Source: Pseudomonas laurentiana
Lineage (GTDB): Bacteria > Pseudomonadota > Gammaproteobacteria > Pseudomonadales > Pseudomonadaceae
DNA length: 64,000 nucleotides
Assembly: GCF_014648275.1 (NCBI RefSeq)
Contig: NZ_BMQU01000005.1
Coordinates: 62,001 to 126,000 of the forward strand
Direction of reading: 5' to 3'
Below are positions 28,005-37,635 of the stretch, piece by piece. The notes under the pieces are model-generated. The model was given only the letters and a program-made list of their open reading frames with translations. It was not told the DNA's origin and searched no databases. How positions within the stretch are numbered: position 1 is the stretch's first letter; each line of letters begins with the position of its first letter. The position numbers and the translations under genes are program-made.

Positions 28005-31000
28005 CTATTCACTGCCGCCTTCTCCCCTGACCCGATAACGAGCACTGCGCCTTTCACCTTGGCGCTCGACCTTATTACCTGCAATCAAGTCGGAGATAGC
28101 AGCATTCCATTGCCCATCCGAAATGCCAGTTTCTGCAAGAATATCGGACTTTGCTTGCCATTTTTTGGTAGTCCCAAGGAACTGAAGAATTTTGGCGATT
28201 GGTGATTCTCCATTAACAACCGACACTGGCTCAACATCGAAGTTGAGCCCGGACTGAACTGGAATTTTGTCAATGAGGGGAGCGACACGCGAGCTTCGGG
28301 TTGGTGCTCGCTTAATACTACTGCCATGTAATCCTCGAGCTATCTCTTCCTCATACCGCTGGCGGTTCAGCCCCGACAAACGACGCAACACTTCAACGCG
28401 AGCAGTCTCAGAGATTGTGAAACGGAGACGATCGTTATCTGGCAGATACGAAACTGCATGGTACCCATGTTCCAAATCAAGGTCATCCCAGCCGTAAGCG
28501 TATGCGATGGCGGTATCCATTTCTTGCTGTAGCGCGCGTAGCCCCTCAATACGAGGATCATACTCAGCATCAGAGTGGAAGCGGTTGTAGAGCTTAGTCA
28601 GACCGATGTGGTCTGCCCGCATTAACTCAAGGCGCTCCTGATGGAAGCGCTCGCCAAGGTTATCTAGTGGCATCATTTTTAAATCGGCGGGAAAAGGAAA
28701 TGTCTCTATAGCATCAGACGGCCCATACCTCAGGTCGTTCTTCATGCGAGAACAGTGTTGCCAAGCAAATGCAGCATGTATGCTTGATTGAAGCAACGCA
28801 AAATCGGATCCCCGATCAGAGGGAAAAATAACTGTCTGCTCAGAAAAAATTTGCTCTGAGCTTACGAATGAGAAAGCCAACGTCTTACTTACGCGTGTCA
28901 GCGCCAGAACTCGCTTCCTAGAGTTCACACTAACATCCCAGCCTTTCGGATGTTTTTCAAAATAATGGCCACATCCTATCGTGTGGTAGAGCTCTTTTGC
29001 AGATGCTTCGTAGAGCCACCAATTATCCCGCACTTTCTTTTTGGCAGGATTTATTTGATCACGATGCGGCTTGACTCTGGCAAGTACAATCTGCATTGCT
29101 TCCGAATATTTTCGTGCACGTTCCTCAGGCCAATCCCAAAAATTGATCACCCAGCGACTAGGCTTTTGCTCAGGATGAGTATTGATATCTTGGCCAATCA
29201 AGTAGGGGAAAATTACTTCGGAATATCTTGAGTCTTCATGAATGAGTTTCTTGGCTTCCGCCTCTTCAAGTACAAAGCCAATTCCATTAAGAAACGAGCC
29301 AATAAAAGCTTTACCCTCGTTAGACTTTAGCCGCGCTGGACTCCAGTCATCCTGGCTAGATAAGTATGCCGATATGTAGCGAACAGGGTGCCCATTCAAC
29401 GACCTAGTGGCACACCAATCACCCTTGTAGAGATGAACACGGCTGGTAACAACTGCAGCAGAGCCCGGCCATGGCTCATTTGGCCAAGCAGCGTATATCG
29501 TTGCACCGTGCTTGAGCAGCCACTCCAGACCACCTTGTCGGGTGTCTCCCTCGGCAACTGTGTTGGTCGCCAGGAGCCCGAAGCTTCCCTCCCTCCGTAG
29601 GATATCGAAAGCTCGGCGAAAGAAATGCGCTGCTAAATCCATGTTTTTGCTCGCGCCTGAATGTGTGCTCGCGAGATAGACGTTAAACCTAACCCCCATT
29701 ACTGTGCTGATACGTTTTCCACCAAGGAAAGGTGGATTGCCCACGATGCAATCGAAACCACCTTGATCGCGAACGAACACCTCCGGAAACTCCAGTGGCC
29801 AGTGGAAAGGCCTGCGCGCAGGCTTTTCGCGGGATAAATCTGACGAGAGTGCAACGACCGACCTTCTCCGCATTGAGGCAATCATGTCGCGGTCGCCGTC
29901 AATGGCCTGTCCAGCCTGGATCGTCAGCGAAGCCAACATGCTCTCCTGCCCCGCACCATTACCGCCCGAGAAAAACACCTCACCGATAAACGCATCGGCA
30001 ATGCTTTCCGGCACTTGGAGCTTGCGACGCGCATCTGCGTCCAGATGTGCCATGACTTCGACGTCAAGGATGTCGCGGATCGGCATCTCCCGCAGCCGTT
30101 GCCTCAAATCGATCGCCTCATGAACCGCCCGCTCGATATTCTGTCCGAACAAGCGTTTTTGGCCTCTACCGGTAGGCGCCATCGAGAGTTCGGTGAGTTG
30201 ATCCAGCCGATGGATGCCAAGCAGGCTATCACCACAGCGCAAGTTGTGGTCCAGAAAGCCGAACGGCCTGCCCTTGGCCATCGTCACCAGCCAGATGGAG
30301 AGCTTGGCGAGCTCCACCGCCAGGGGATTCAGATCCACGCCGTAGAGGCAGCGTTCGGCGACAAGGCGGCGAGCGATCACGGTGCGGGTCTCGGCATCCC
30401 TGAGCAGAGGCTCCTCGGCACCCAGCGCATCCAGGATTTCGCCGTTCACGCTCACTTTCTTTCCGCTGTCTTCAACCTTCGACCATGCCTCGACTAGGCG
30501 ATCGGCCAGCCAACGACAAGCCTGCACCAGGAAAGCTCCCGAGCCCATGGCCGGATCGCAGATCTTCAGATCCAGCAGTTCGGATGGCGGCTTCAGCACC
30601 AATTGTTCACGCGGAGTCCCCTCTGCCGCTCCCTTGTAGATGATCGGCGTCAGCGTCTCGTCAACAATGGCTTCGGTGAGCGATTTCGGTGTGTAGTGCG
30701 TTCCCGTCTCGCGCCGATCGCTAGCTGTAGTGACGATGAATGCCCCCTCAGGGTAAATCAGCGGGTAGTCCCAATGATCGGTACGCAGCAGGTTGAGGAA
30801 TGGCAATGCACGATCACGCAGGCCTTCGTCTCCAGCGCAAGCGGTGAGCAAACGGTTGGCCTGGACAGCATCGACCGAGCGTTCGAGATCCTTGCGGATA
30901 GCTCCTACTCCACGCTTGATCGCATCGGCACTGGAGAGCATATCGGCCAACACGTCGCCTCCCCGTAGGTGCAGAGCTTCGAGCTCTTCCAGAGCATAGA

Positions 31001-32348
31001 GGGTCTTCTTTGCCCCCTTGCCCCCGGCAAGCTCCACTGACACCCGCTCGGTTCGTCCGACAGTCCTCTCCAGCAATCCTTCGTAGACGTAACCGATCTG
31101 CTCCACATCCAGAGCTCGGTAGGAAAGCGTACGCCCTTCGTACTGCTGGATCGCCTCCAGCAGGAGCATCACGGTACGGTTATCTATCGGTAGTGGTCGC
31201 GCGGAGTCGATCTTCCAATCGGAGCCCTTGGAACGCCCCTCAAGGAACGGGAAACGATCCGGGTCGAACAGCGAACCACCCAGTGCCGGAAGGAGCAGCA
31301 TTTCATGTTCGATGCCGCCGTAAACCGCTCGGAATGTCGCTAGTAACCGTGACCAGGCATCGTTGCGCCGCTCCAACACCTCCTCGGTTTCCTGGCGCAG
31401 CTGCATACGCAGAGTGGAAATGGCGTAGTTGCTTTCGTACGCCTCCTCTCCCATCAGCAAGAGTCCCCGTTCCTCAGCCGACAGCAGGAACACCAGACGC
31501 ATCATGATGGTCAGACCCGCTTCGTAGAGCTCGGTCGGCTCGACACCTTGCAGCAGCGTCCCTGACCGTTCACGGTCTTCCTTACCCAGTGACTGGATCA
31601 ACACCTCAACCGCCCGGCGGACTTGTTCACCCAGGGCATCGGTGACCTCCTCCTGATGGTGGAGAGACTCATCCAGCATCGAGGGCAAGGACTCATCGTC
31701 TGGGCCGAAGAAGCGCCGTATACCCAGTAGAGTGAGAAAGGCCTGCAGCGTCAACCGCTCCTGCCCCCAGAGGCGTGCATACCAACTTGCGAAGGTCGAT
31801 ACAGCGCCAACGGGAGCATCGACCAGCATCCAGCGCTCACCATCGGTGACCAAACCAAGGCGACAGCCGCTGGCCCGGCAAAGCCGCTCCATGCGCTCGG
31901 CTGGACTGGCGGACCAGCCATCCAATTTCAGTGCGGCCTGGAGATCCGTGCCCGCCGCATAAATTTGCACGAGCAGCTGGCTTTTGCCGCCCGAGACCAA
32001 CGCATAGTCAGGCTCCAAGGTGACACCGTGTTCCGGCAGAGTGACGCGCATCTCAGAAGGAATGCACTCACCTCGTAATAGAAGTTCACCGCTATCGTTC
32101 TCGTCGTATTCCAAGCCGCGGGCAAGCACCTCGTGAATCCAGGCGCGATGCAATTCGGTGAACCTGGGATCGTCGTTGTCACGAGCCTCGCACCACTCAT
32201 CATAAGCCTGCCGCAGGTACTGTCGAATACGAGGCTCGACCGCAGGTAGACCAGTGGAGAAGACTCGTTTCAGTACCGGCGTGGCGAGGAAAGGACCGGA
32301 GACCTCAATCAGCGACAACCATTCATCGTGAATATCGAGGGGTTTCAT
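28005..32348 (-). CDS. drmMI: DISARM adenine methyltransferase DrmMI
   Basis: 1,447 residues, related to Eco57I/PglX-type N6-adenine methylases. The amino-terminal third is helical; RRETGTHYTPKSLTEAIVDE leads into motif I DPAMGSGAFLVQ (near 598), DLNPLAVELAKLSIWL, and NPPF (near 870). The C-terminal third would hold target recognition. It marks self DNA so that DISARM attacks only unmodified DNA; a Serratia class 1 relative has been reported to methylate an adenine-containing 6-base site. The ATG overlaps the drmD stop by ATGA. GC falls sharply in the target-recognition part. Confidence 0.95.
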   Translation of the reverse strand: MKPLDIHDEWLSLIEVSGPFLATPVLKRVFSTGLPAVEPRIRQYLRQAYDEWCEARDNDDPRFTELHRAWIHEVLARGLEYDENDSGELLLRGECIPSEMRVTLPEHGVTLEPDYALVSGGKSQLLVQIYAAGTDLQAALKLDGWSASPAERMERLCRASGCRLGLVTDGERWMLVDAPVGAVSTFASWYARLWGQERLTLQAFLTLLGIRRFFGPDDESLPSMLDESLHHQEEVTDALGEQVRRAVEVLIQSLGKEDRERSGTLLQGVEPTELYEAGLTIMMRLVFLLSAEERGLLLMGEEAYESNYAISTLRMQLRQETEEVLERRNDAWSRLLATFRAVYGGIEHEMLLLPALGGSLFDPDRFPFLEGRSKGSDWKIDSARPLPIDNRTVMLLLEAIQQYEGRTLSYRALDVEQIGYVYEGLLERTVGRTERVSVELAGGKGAKKTLYALEELEALHLRGGDVLADMLSSADAIKRGVGAIRKDLERSVDAVQANRLLTACAGDEGLRDRALPFLNLLRTDHWDYPLIYPEGAFIVTTASDRRETGTHYTPKSLTEAIVDETLTPIIYKGAAEGTPREQLVLKPPSELLDLKICDPAMGSGAFLVQACRWLADRLVEAWSKVEDSGKKVSVNGEILDALGAEEPLLRDAETRTVIARRLVAERCLYGVDLNPLAVELAKLSIWLVTMAKGRPFGFLDHNLRCGDSLLGIHRLDQLTELSMAPTGRGQKRLFGQNIERAVHEAIDLRQRLREMPIRDILDVEVMAHLDADARRKLQVPESIADAFIGEVFFSGGNGAGQESMLASLTIQAGQAIDGDRDMIASMRRRSVVALSSDLSREKPARRPFHWPLEFPEVFVRDQGGFDCIVGNPPFLGGKRISTVMGVRFNVYLASTHSGASKNMDLAAHFFRRAFDILRREGSFGLLATNTVAEGDTRQGGLEWLLKHGATIYAAWPNEPWPGSAAVVTSRVHLYKGDWCATRSLNGHPVRYISAYLSSQDDWSPARLKSNEGKAFIGSFLNGIGFVLEEAEAKKLIHEDSRYSEVIFPYLIGQDINTHPEQKPSRWVINFWDWPEERARKYSEAMQIVLARVKPHRDQINPAKKKVRDNWWLYEASAKELYHTIGCGHYFEKHPKGWDVSVNSRKRVLALTRVSKTLAFSFVSSEQIFSEQTVIFPSDRGSDFALLQSSIHAAFAWQHCSRMKNDLRYGPSDAIETFPFPADLKMMPLDNLGERFHQERLELMRADHIGLTKLYNRFHSDAEYDPRIEGLRALQQEMDTAIAYAYGWDDLDLEHGYHAVSYLPDNDRLRFTISETARVEVLRRLSGLNRQRYEEEIARGLHGSSIKRAPTRSSRVAPLIDKIPVQSGLNFDVEPVSVVNGESPIAKILQFLGTTKKWQAKSDILAETGISDGQWNAAISDLIAGNKVERQGERRSARYRVRGEGGSE

Positions 32349-35300
32349 GCGCGGCCTCCCTGGGCTAGCGATACAGGTACGATGAAAATGACGGCTACCG
32401 GGAAGGTGCGATCCTGCGGTTCGGCATAGCGTGCTTCGATGGCCCTGGCTTCCTCTTCCCGCTCCGTGGGAATACGCGCAAGACGTGCTTGCAGGGCGGA
32501 GTTGTCGCGTCGAACCTGGGTACGCTCATCTTCACTGAACAAAGAAAACTGCTCAGGCAACTCGTCCTTGCCCAGTTCCCTGCGAATGGCGCTATCCAGC
32601 TCATCAAGCACGGCGAGAATGTCTTCTTTTTCTTTGCTCTTGCGGGTTTCCAGGGTGTTGCCCAAATACTCGAGACGATTGCGTGAGCGTGCTCCGAGGG
32701 ATTGCTGGATGGCCTCTGCTGCTGTGGCAAAGCGAGAGCGCAATATGGCGAAGACCGAGTCATCAAGCCGACACGGCTGCGCGTCCTCCAACCAGGCCTG
32801 TACGCGGGCGACGCCTTCTTCGCGCTTGAAGCCCTGTTCGCGCAGATAGCCCCCAGCCAACGTCAGTTCCTCATGTAGACGATGGTGATTACCGCCAGTG
32901 ATCACCAAGCGCGACACGACCACGACCGCTGGGGCCTCGATACGATCGTCAGGCAACGTTCGCACCGTCACTCGATGCAAACGCTTATTGTCTTCCTGCA
33001 CCCAAACTTCGGCACGCAGCAAACGCAGACACATCTGCACCAATCGATGATTGAGATGGATGAGCACCAGATCATCTCGCCCATTGGCGATTTCATGATC
33101 GAATGTCACCGGGCGGATCTTTCCGGTGAATGGATGCTCCAGCCCTTCGCGGCAACGCTCCCAAGCGCCCCCCAGGGGCGGCAGCTCGAAGACTTTACCC
33201 GGCGTGATTCCCACCAACGTCAGCGGTTTGAGCGCCGGCTTCTCGGCCAACGCCAAGCCGGTTTCGACTGCCTTCAGGATGTGCTCGGGAGAGAGATGAA
33301 AGTCCTCTCGAGTCTCGACCAACTTCTCATGTAGCTTGGCTATTCGGTTAGCGAGGTCTTTTTCAGCTCTAACGAATCGGCGAGCCTGGGCTATCTTCGC
33401 GTCCGCCAATCGGGTATCCAGATCACGCAGGGCCCCTTCGATGAGCCCTGACATCTGCGGTGCGATCACTGGGTTCACGCTGCCCATATCGGCACGCATG
33501 GAATCGAGCTTGCGCAAGGCGCGCAGGATATCATCTTGGTGGCCACCGACAGCATCCTGATCTTGGCGAGCATCGACCGGGTGCCAAATCACCACCTCTT
33601 TTTCACGTTGGCCATGGCGGTCGATACGACCGTTGCGCTGCTCCATGACGTTTGGATTGTACGGAATCTCCAGGTGAATTAAATAGTTACAGTGATTCTG
33701 CAGGTCGATGCCTTCGGAAGCGGCGTCGGTGGCCAGCAGGATGCGCACGGGGGAAATGTCTGGAGAGGCCTGGAATGCCGCCTTCACTTGCTCTCTATCA
33801 TCGTGATCCATACCGCCATGCAAGATCATCAGGCGATCGCCACCCAAATCATGAGTCGCCAGAATCTGATGTAGCCAGTCGAGCGTGGTACGGTACTCGG
33901 TGAAGAGAATCACTCGTTTACCATTCCAGGATCCATCGGTCTTCAGATGCCGATGAATCCAATTAAGCAGCGCTTTGGCCTTGGAGTCGATTTGATTCAT
34001 CGCCTGCTGAGCCCAATGCCTGAGCTCATCAAGCAGGATACGCTCCTCTGCGTTCAACGGGCGTGAGTGGCGCGTGGCATCCTCGACGGCCTCTTGCTGC
34101 GCGATCTCGACGTCTGAGTCGTTGGCGTAATCCTCTTCGGCACGCTGGATAGCCTTGAGCAAAATTCGCTCGGACAGATCAGTCCGCCCTTTGATAGTTC
34201 CGCCACTTTCCAAGGTCGCGACATGCTTTTCCAGGGTCGACGCGAAGGCAGCAGGTGACGAGAACAAGCGCTTGCGTAGCAGCTGGTTGACAAAGGACGC
34301 GCCGGTCACGCCGCCCAACTCGTCATCCGCGATTTCCCTGCTGGCACAGAATGCTTGCAGCTTGCGATGAATCTCTCTTTCTTTGGTGGTGTAGTCGACA
34401 GGCAACGCTTCGAGCTTGCGCTGCGCATAGATCAGGTTTCCATCCTTGTCGGTGATTTCGCTCTTGAGACGACGGATCATCACCTGAGACAGCTGCTTCT
34501 CTTCCGGCAGGATGTTGCGAGCAAAACGCTGATCATCGAGCAGCTCCAACAGCGAAGTGAAAGACTCGGTGTAGCCGTTGTGCGGTGTCGCAGTCAGAAA
34601 CAGATGGTGCTGGAAATGCGGGGCGATTGTGCGAATGAAGCGAGTGCGTTGGCTTTCAATAGCGTATTGAGCGCTAGCTGACGGCGCGACGTTGTGCGCC
34701 TCGTCGACAACCAACATATCAAATTTGCGCGGATAGCTGACATGCGCCGGCAGGATATCGCGGAAGGCACGCAAACCATCGCCGGCCTTAGCCCAATCCA
34801 TCGACGTGATCAGACGCGGGAACGAGGTCCAAGGATTGGCATGTATTCCACGCTCGCGTCGCATCTCCTTGATGTAAGTGCTGTCGACGATACGAAATTC
34901 CAGACCAAACTTTTCCATCATCTCGACACGCCACTTTTCTTGCAGTGACGCGGGGCAGACGATCAGCACAGTTCGAGCACGATGACGCAGTAGCATTTCC
35001 TGAATGACCAAGCCGGCTTCGATGGTCTTGCCCAGACCTACATCGTCGGCGATCAGCAGATTGACGCGCGCCATGTCGATTGCACGAACCAGGGGATCCA
35101 GCTGGAAGTCTTGCAGACTTACACCACTGCGAAACGGTGCCTGGAGGAAGCCGCGATCAGCATTGGTAGCAGCCCCCCAACGCACGGCATCGAGAAAAGC
35201 CTCCAGAGTACAGGAGTCGTCCTGTCCGGTGATGGCTGGCAAACCAGCACGTTCAATGACATGCGCACCTGGCTCAATTTCCCAAATCACCTGGAGCTCT

Positions 35301-35470
35301 TCGCCGAGGGCATCCTCATCAATGGAAGCCAGCGTGACAGCGTGCTGCTGCACGCTGCCTAACTTGGAAGCGTCCACCTCAGCCACCACCCACTGCCGGC
35401 GTCTAACTTCGACAAGCTGACCTGGTTCCGGGATATCACGGTAGCTGCTGCCTTCCGCCATTGCAGTCAT
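32345..35470 (-). CDS. drmD: DISARM SNF2-family helicase DrmD
   Basis: 1,041 residues. Helicase motifs in order: LLIADDVGLGKTIEAGL (Walker A, near 140-156), MLVVDEAHNV (near 253), FLTATPHNGY, then RVILFTEYRTTLDWL, ATDAASEGIDLQNHC and NPNVMEQRNGRIDRHGQ. The C-terminus is charged and partly coiled. Presence of DrmD with an adenine methylase defines class 1 DISARM. The open frame begins at TTG 35521, but ATG 35470 (MTAMAEGSSYRDIPEPGQ) follows AAGGGG. It is the first gene of the operon. Confidence 0.95.
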   Translation of the reverse strand: MTAMAEGSSYRDIPEPGQLVEVRRRQWVVAEVDASKLGSVQQHAVTLASIDEDALGEELQVIWEIEPGAHVIERAGLPAITGQDDSCTLEAFLDAVRWGAATNADRGFLQAPFRSGVSLQDFQLDPLVRAIDMARVNLLIADDVGLGKTIEAGLVIQEMLLRHRARTVLIVCPASLQEKWRVEMMEKFGLEFRIVDSTYIKEMRRERGIHANPWTSFPRLITSMDWAKAGDGLRAFRDILPAHVSYPRKFDMLVVDEAHNVAPSASAQYAIESQRTRFIRTIAPHFQHHLFLTATPHNGYTESFTSLLELLDDQRFARNILPEEKQLSQVMIRRLKSEITDKDGNLIYAQRKLEALPVDYTTKEREIHRKLQAFCASREIADDELGGVTGASFVNQLLRKRLFSSPAAFASTLEKHVATLESGGTIKGRTDLSERILLKAIQRAEEDYANDSDVEIAQQEAVEDATRHSRPLNAEERILLDELRHWAQQAMNQIDSKAKALLNWIHRHLKTDGSWNGKRVILFTEYRTTLDWLHQILATHDLGGDRLMILHGGMDHDDREQVKAAFQASPDISPVRILLATDAASEGIDLQNHCNYLIHLEIPYNPNVMEQRNGRIDRHGQREKEVVIWHPVDARQDQDAVGGHQDDILRALRKLDSMRADMGSVNPVIAPQMSGLIEGALRDLDTRLADAKIAQARRFVRAEKDLANRIAKLHEKLVETREDFHLSPEHILKAVETGLALAEKPALKPLTLVGITPGKVFELPPLGGAWERCREGLEHPFTGKIRPVTFDHEIANGRDDLVLIHLNHRLVQMCLRLLRAEVWVQEDNKRLHRVTVRTLPDDRIEAPAVVVVSRLVITGGNHHRLHEELTLAGGYLREQGFKREEGVARVQAWLEDAQPCRLDDSVFAILRSRFATAAEAIQQSLGARSRNRLEYLGNTLETRKSKEKEDILAVLDELDSAIRRELGKDELPEQFSLFSEDERTQVRRDNSALQARLARIPTEREEEARAIEARYAEPQDRTFPVAVIFIVPVSLAQGGRA

Positions 35471-35529
35471 TCTTAACCCCTTAACACCGTCATCATCTAG
35501 CCGATGATTACGAATGAACAAACACCTAT

Positions 35530-35559
35530 GTGCTTCGCGCTTTCGAAAGCGCGAAGCAC
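35530..35559. promoter_or_regulatory. Perfect 30-base palindrome upstream of drmD
   Basis: Arm GTGCTTCGCGCTTTC is followed directly by its exact reverse complement, with no spacer. It ends 60 bases before the drmD start, in the only promoter-sized region of the operon. It could be an operator for a dimeric regulator, or an mRNA hairpin. No regulator gene is encoded in the operon, and no T run follows on either strand. Confidence 0.6.
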
Positions 35560-35755
35560 TAAATTCAATTGAGTACAGGTGCGAAGTCCAGGGCTGGAAA
35601 CGGCATTCGTGATCGCAGAGAACACTGTAGATTGGCCATCCCTGGGATACTACGGCCTGCTATGATGCGGTATGCATCACCTTATCCATTGGGACGGCGT
35701 GGGTAAAGCCGCCCTCCACGCTTTCTGCCGTTTGGGCAACTAACCGAGGCTGTCA

Positions 35756-35905
35756 TCGACTTCGTACAACCCTGACCAAACAGATACGGGCGTAGCGATC
35801 AAGCACGGTATCTACGTAGCGGGCGACTTCTATCTCTTGCTGAATTGCCTGATAGCGCTGATCGCTGATCGTGCTCCCTTCACCTGAATCTCTTTTGAGC
35901 GCGGA
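35756..35905 (-). pseudogene. Remnant resembling the start of a Gp2/YagK-like gene
   Basis: An open stretch of about 50 codons reads RDSGEGSTISDQRYQAIQQE then VARYVDTVLDRYARICLVRV before a stop. The pattern of a helical segment leading to RY-x-RI-x-LVRV resembles the entry to the inovirus-Gp2 domain (compare QQYSRVFAFRVDL in the next gene). There is no proper start or continuation. The rest of 35,560-35,955 holds no gene I can see. Confidence 0.3.
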
Positions 35906-35954
35906 GAGTACAGATGCTCTTGGTCATCAGCACAATAGACATTGCAAAGGGCTG

Positions 35955-36611
35955 TCACAGCCGGCTCGCACCGAAGCCATGCTGGCCATCCCCATAAACC
36001 TTGGTGGCTACCTTGCAGAGGTAGCTGGTCCTGTAGAAAAAGTCAGCCTGACTCTGCGGGTCATTCCGACGCAGGCAGTAGGTTGGGTTGGTCGGTATCT
36101 CAACCAGTCCCCTGACCGCTTCAACTGGTAGCCCCAGGGCACTGGCCCATGCCCCCTCAAGACGGTTGAACATGTTGTCTTTTCCGGCCTCGAATTTGCC
36201 AAGGACATTGAAAGCGTCGAAGTTCAGAAGGAAGGCCATGTGACAGTGAGGTCTTCCATGCTGCCCCACTTCCCTGGTCCAAACGCACCGCACATTACTG
36301 TCATGCGTACTCTTGTTCTCCAGGCGTGCCATTCGACGATTATGCCGTATCTTGGCTTTAAACGACTCAACAAATCGGCCAATTACCGGATTCGTATAAT
36401 GGCTTTCAGGCAGATCAACGCCTGCAGGGAACCTCAGATCAACCCTAAATGCGAAAACACGCGAATACTGCTGAACAGCTCTCTCTGTAGTACTGTGAAG
36501 TCTTTCCAGATACTGCTGAACAAAAGGCCCTTTATCGGCCTGAACAGGCATTCCCAAATAGCTGCTTGCATCATGAATAATCAGATTTCGGTTTTAAGGA
36601 TGACGCTGCAT
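35955..36611 (-). pseudogene. Inovirus Gp2/YagK-YfjJ-like replication gene with early stop
   Basis: The main frame encodes about 200 residues typical of inovirus Gp2-type proteins found in satellite elements: YSRVFAFRVDLRFPAGVDLP, SHYTNPVIGRFVESFKAKI, HGRPHCHMAFLLNFDAFNVLG, DNMFNRLEGAW, DFFYRTSYLCKVATKVYGDG. The best start is ATG 36611 after GGAG, reading MQRHP, but codon 6 is TAA (36594-36596); the same frame then resumes with NRNLIIHDASSYLGMPVQAD. ATG 36551 could restart translation. The C-terminus looks complete. Confidence 0.75.
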
Positions 36612-36687
36612 TTTCAAACACTCCAGTGCTAGTTTCATATACTTCTAGCAGTGAGTACTTTTTTACGACGCATCTTGAGCACATCAT

Positions 36688-36709
36688 TCAGGCATCCGTG
36701 GATGCCTGA
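36688..36709. repeat. Inverted repeat in an AT-rich gap
   Basis: TCAGGCATCC and GGATGCCTGA form a 10-base stem with a 2-base loop. It lies in the AT-rich 320-base gap (36,612-36,931) between alpA and the Gp2-like gene, upstream of the latter. It may be an operator. Apart from this and the alpA terminator the gap shows nothing. Confidence 0.4.
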
Positions 36710-36863
36710 TATCCATCATAAATACACATCCACACACAATGACACCTGACAGATAAACTATAGAGCATACTACCAATACCGAAAGGCTCAACAAGAAAAA
36801 CGCCTAGATCCATCAGGAAAACACCCAATAAAAACCATACAAAACTCCAAAAATAAACTCTGG

Positions 36864-36901
36864 GAAAAAATTGCTACGGCCAGCTAACCTGGCCGTAGCA
36901 A
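36864..36901 (-). terminator. Intrinsic terminator of alpA
   Basis: On the minus strand, TTGCTACGGCCAG and its complement form a 13-base stem with a 5-base loop, followed by TTTTTT. It lies 31 bases after the alpA stop. Confidence 0.9.
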
Positions 36902-36931
36902 CCCCCCTCTAAAAACCATAAAAACTTAAGA

Positions 36932-37132
36932 TCAAACCGAAACAGCTTCTTGCGTATCGCGCTCTTCAATTCGATCCAAGATCCATTCCCTAACCTCACT
37001 CTCTAGCCACCCAACACTCCGTCCTCCCAAGGGGATCGGCTTCGGGAACCAGTTACCGGAAACATACTTGTAAATCGTCGAGCGCCCAAGGCCCGTCATT
37101 TCCATTACCTGCTGCAGTCGAATTATTTTCAT
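36932..37132 (-). CDS. AlpA family transcriptional regulator
   Basis: 66 residues forming one MerR-like winged helix: MKIIRLQQVMEMTGLGRSTIYKYV, FPKPIPLGGRSVGWLESEVREWI. AlpA proteins activate integrase or excisionase genes of P4-like prophages and islands. Here the neighbouring integrase is broken, so the protein may have lost its target. A strong terminator follows. Confidence 0.92.
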   Translation of the reverse strand: MKIIRLQQVMEMTGLGRSTIYKYVSGNWFPKPIPLGGRSVGWLESEVREWILDRIEERDTQEAVSV

Positions 37133-37635
37133 GATGAGCTCCTAATTTTACTCATCAGATCTGGCTTCCTCGTAATTCTTTACTTGGTGATCAGCCCAAC
37201 CAGGAAAACAGACTTGAACTTTCAATCCTGCACCCACAGCCCGACCATGCAATCACAGCAAAAATAACGACGTACAAACTCAATCAAACCAAGGGAGTCA
37301 TGTAAGTAAATAAACGACCGAGCACTCGACTCTCACTCTCCTCATTTGTAGGCGCGCCTTTCTACCACTCCCCCTCAGCCAACACCGCCCGCAGTCCATT
37401 CCACTTGCAAGAGGCGGATCCGACAGCCTCACAATGCCTTGGGAGACTGAGGCCCCTCACACAGCAAGCTTTACCTCATGAAAACCCCATGTGTACTGAC
37501 ACCTGAGCTGATTTTGCATTCTAGAAAAGCCATAGGATTGCGCTAAAAAACAGCTACAAATTGACTATTTTTCCCCTATGGATCTACTAGAGATTTACTA
37601 CAATCCTTCCACCACCTACCAGGCGAACCGCAGAC
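37133..37635. other. Regulatory gap between alpA and the 282-residue gene
   Basis: A 500-base divergent intergenic region with no credible frame. Near its right end TTGACT (37561-37566) is followed after 18 bases by TACTAG, a possible promoter for the rightward gene; TACAAT at 37599 is another candidate -10 box. The leftward side must hold the alpA promoter. Confidence 0.4.

Noticed and set aside
16189-35470. drmE, the class 2 DISARM gene
   Set aside because: No unassigned gene in the locus has the size or features expected of drmE; drmD and drmMI place the locus in class 1.
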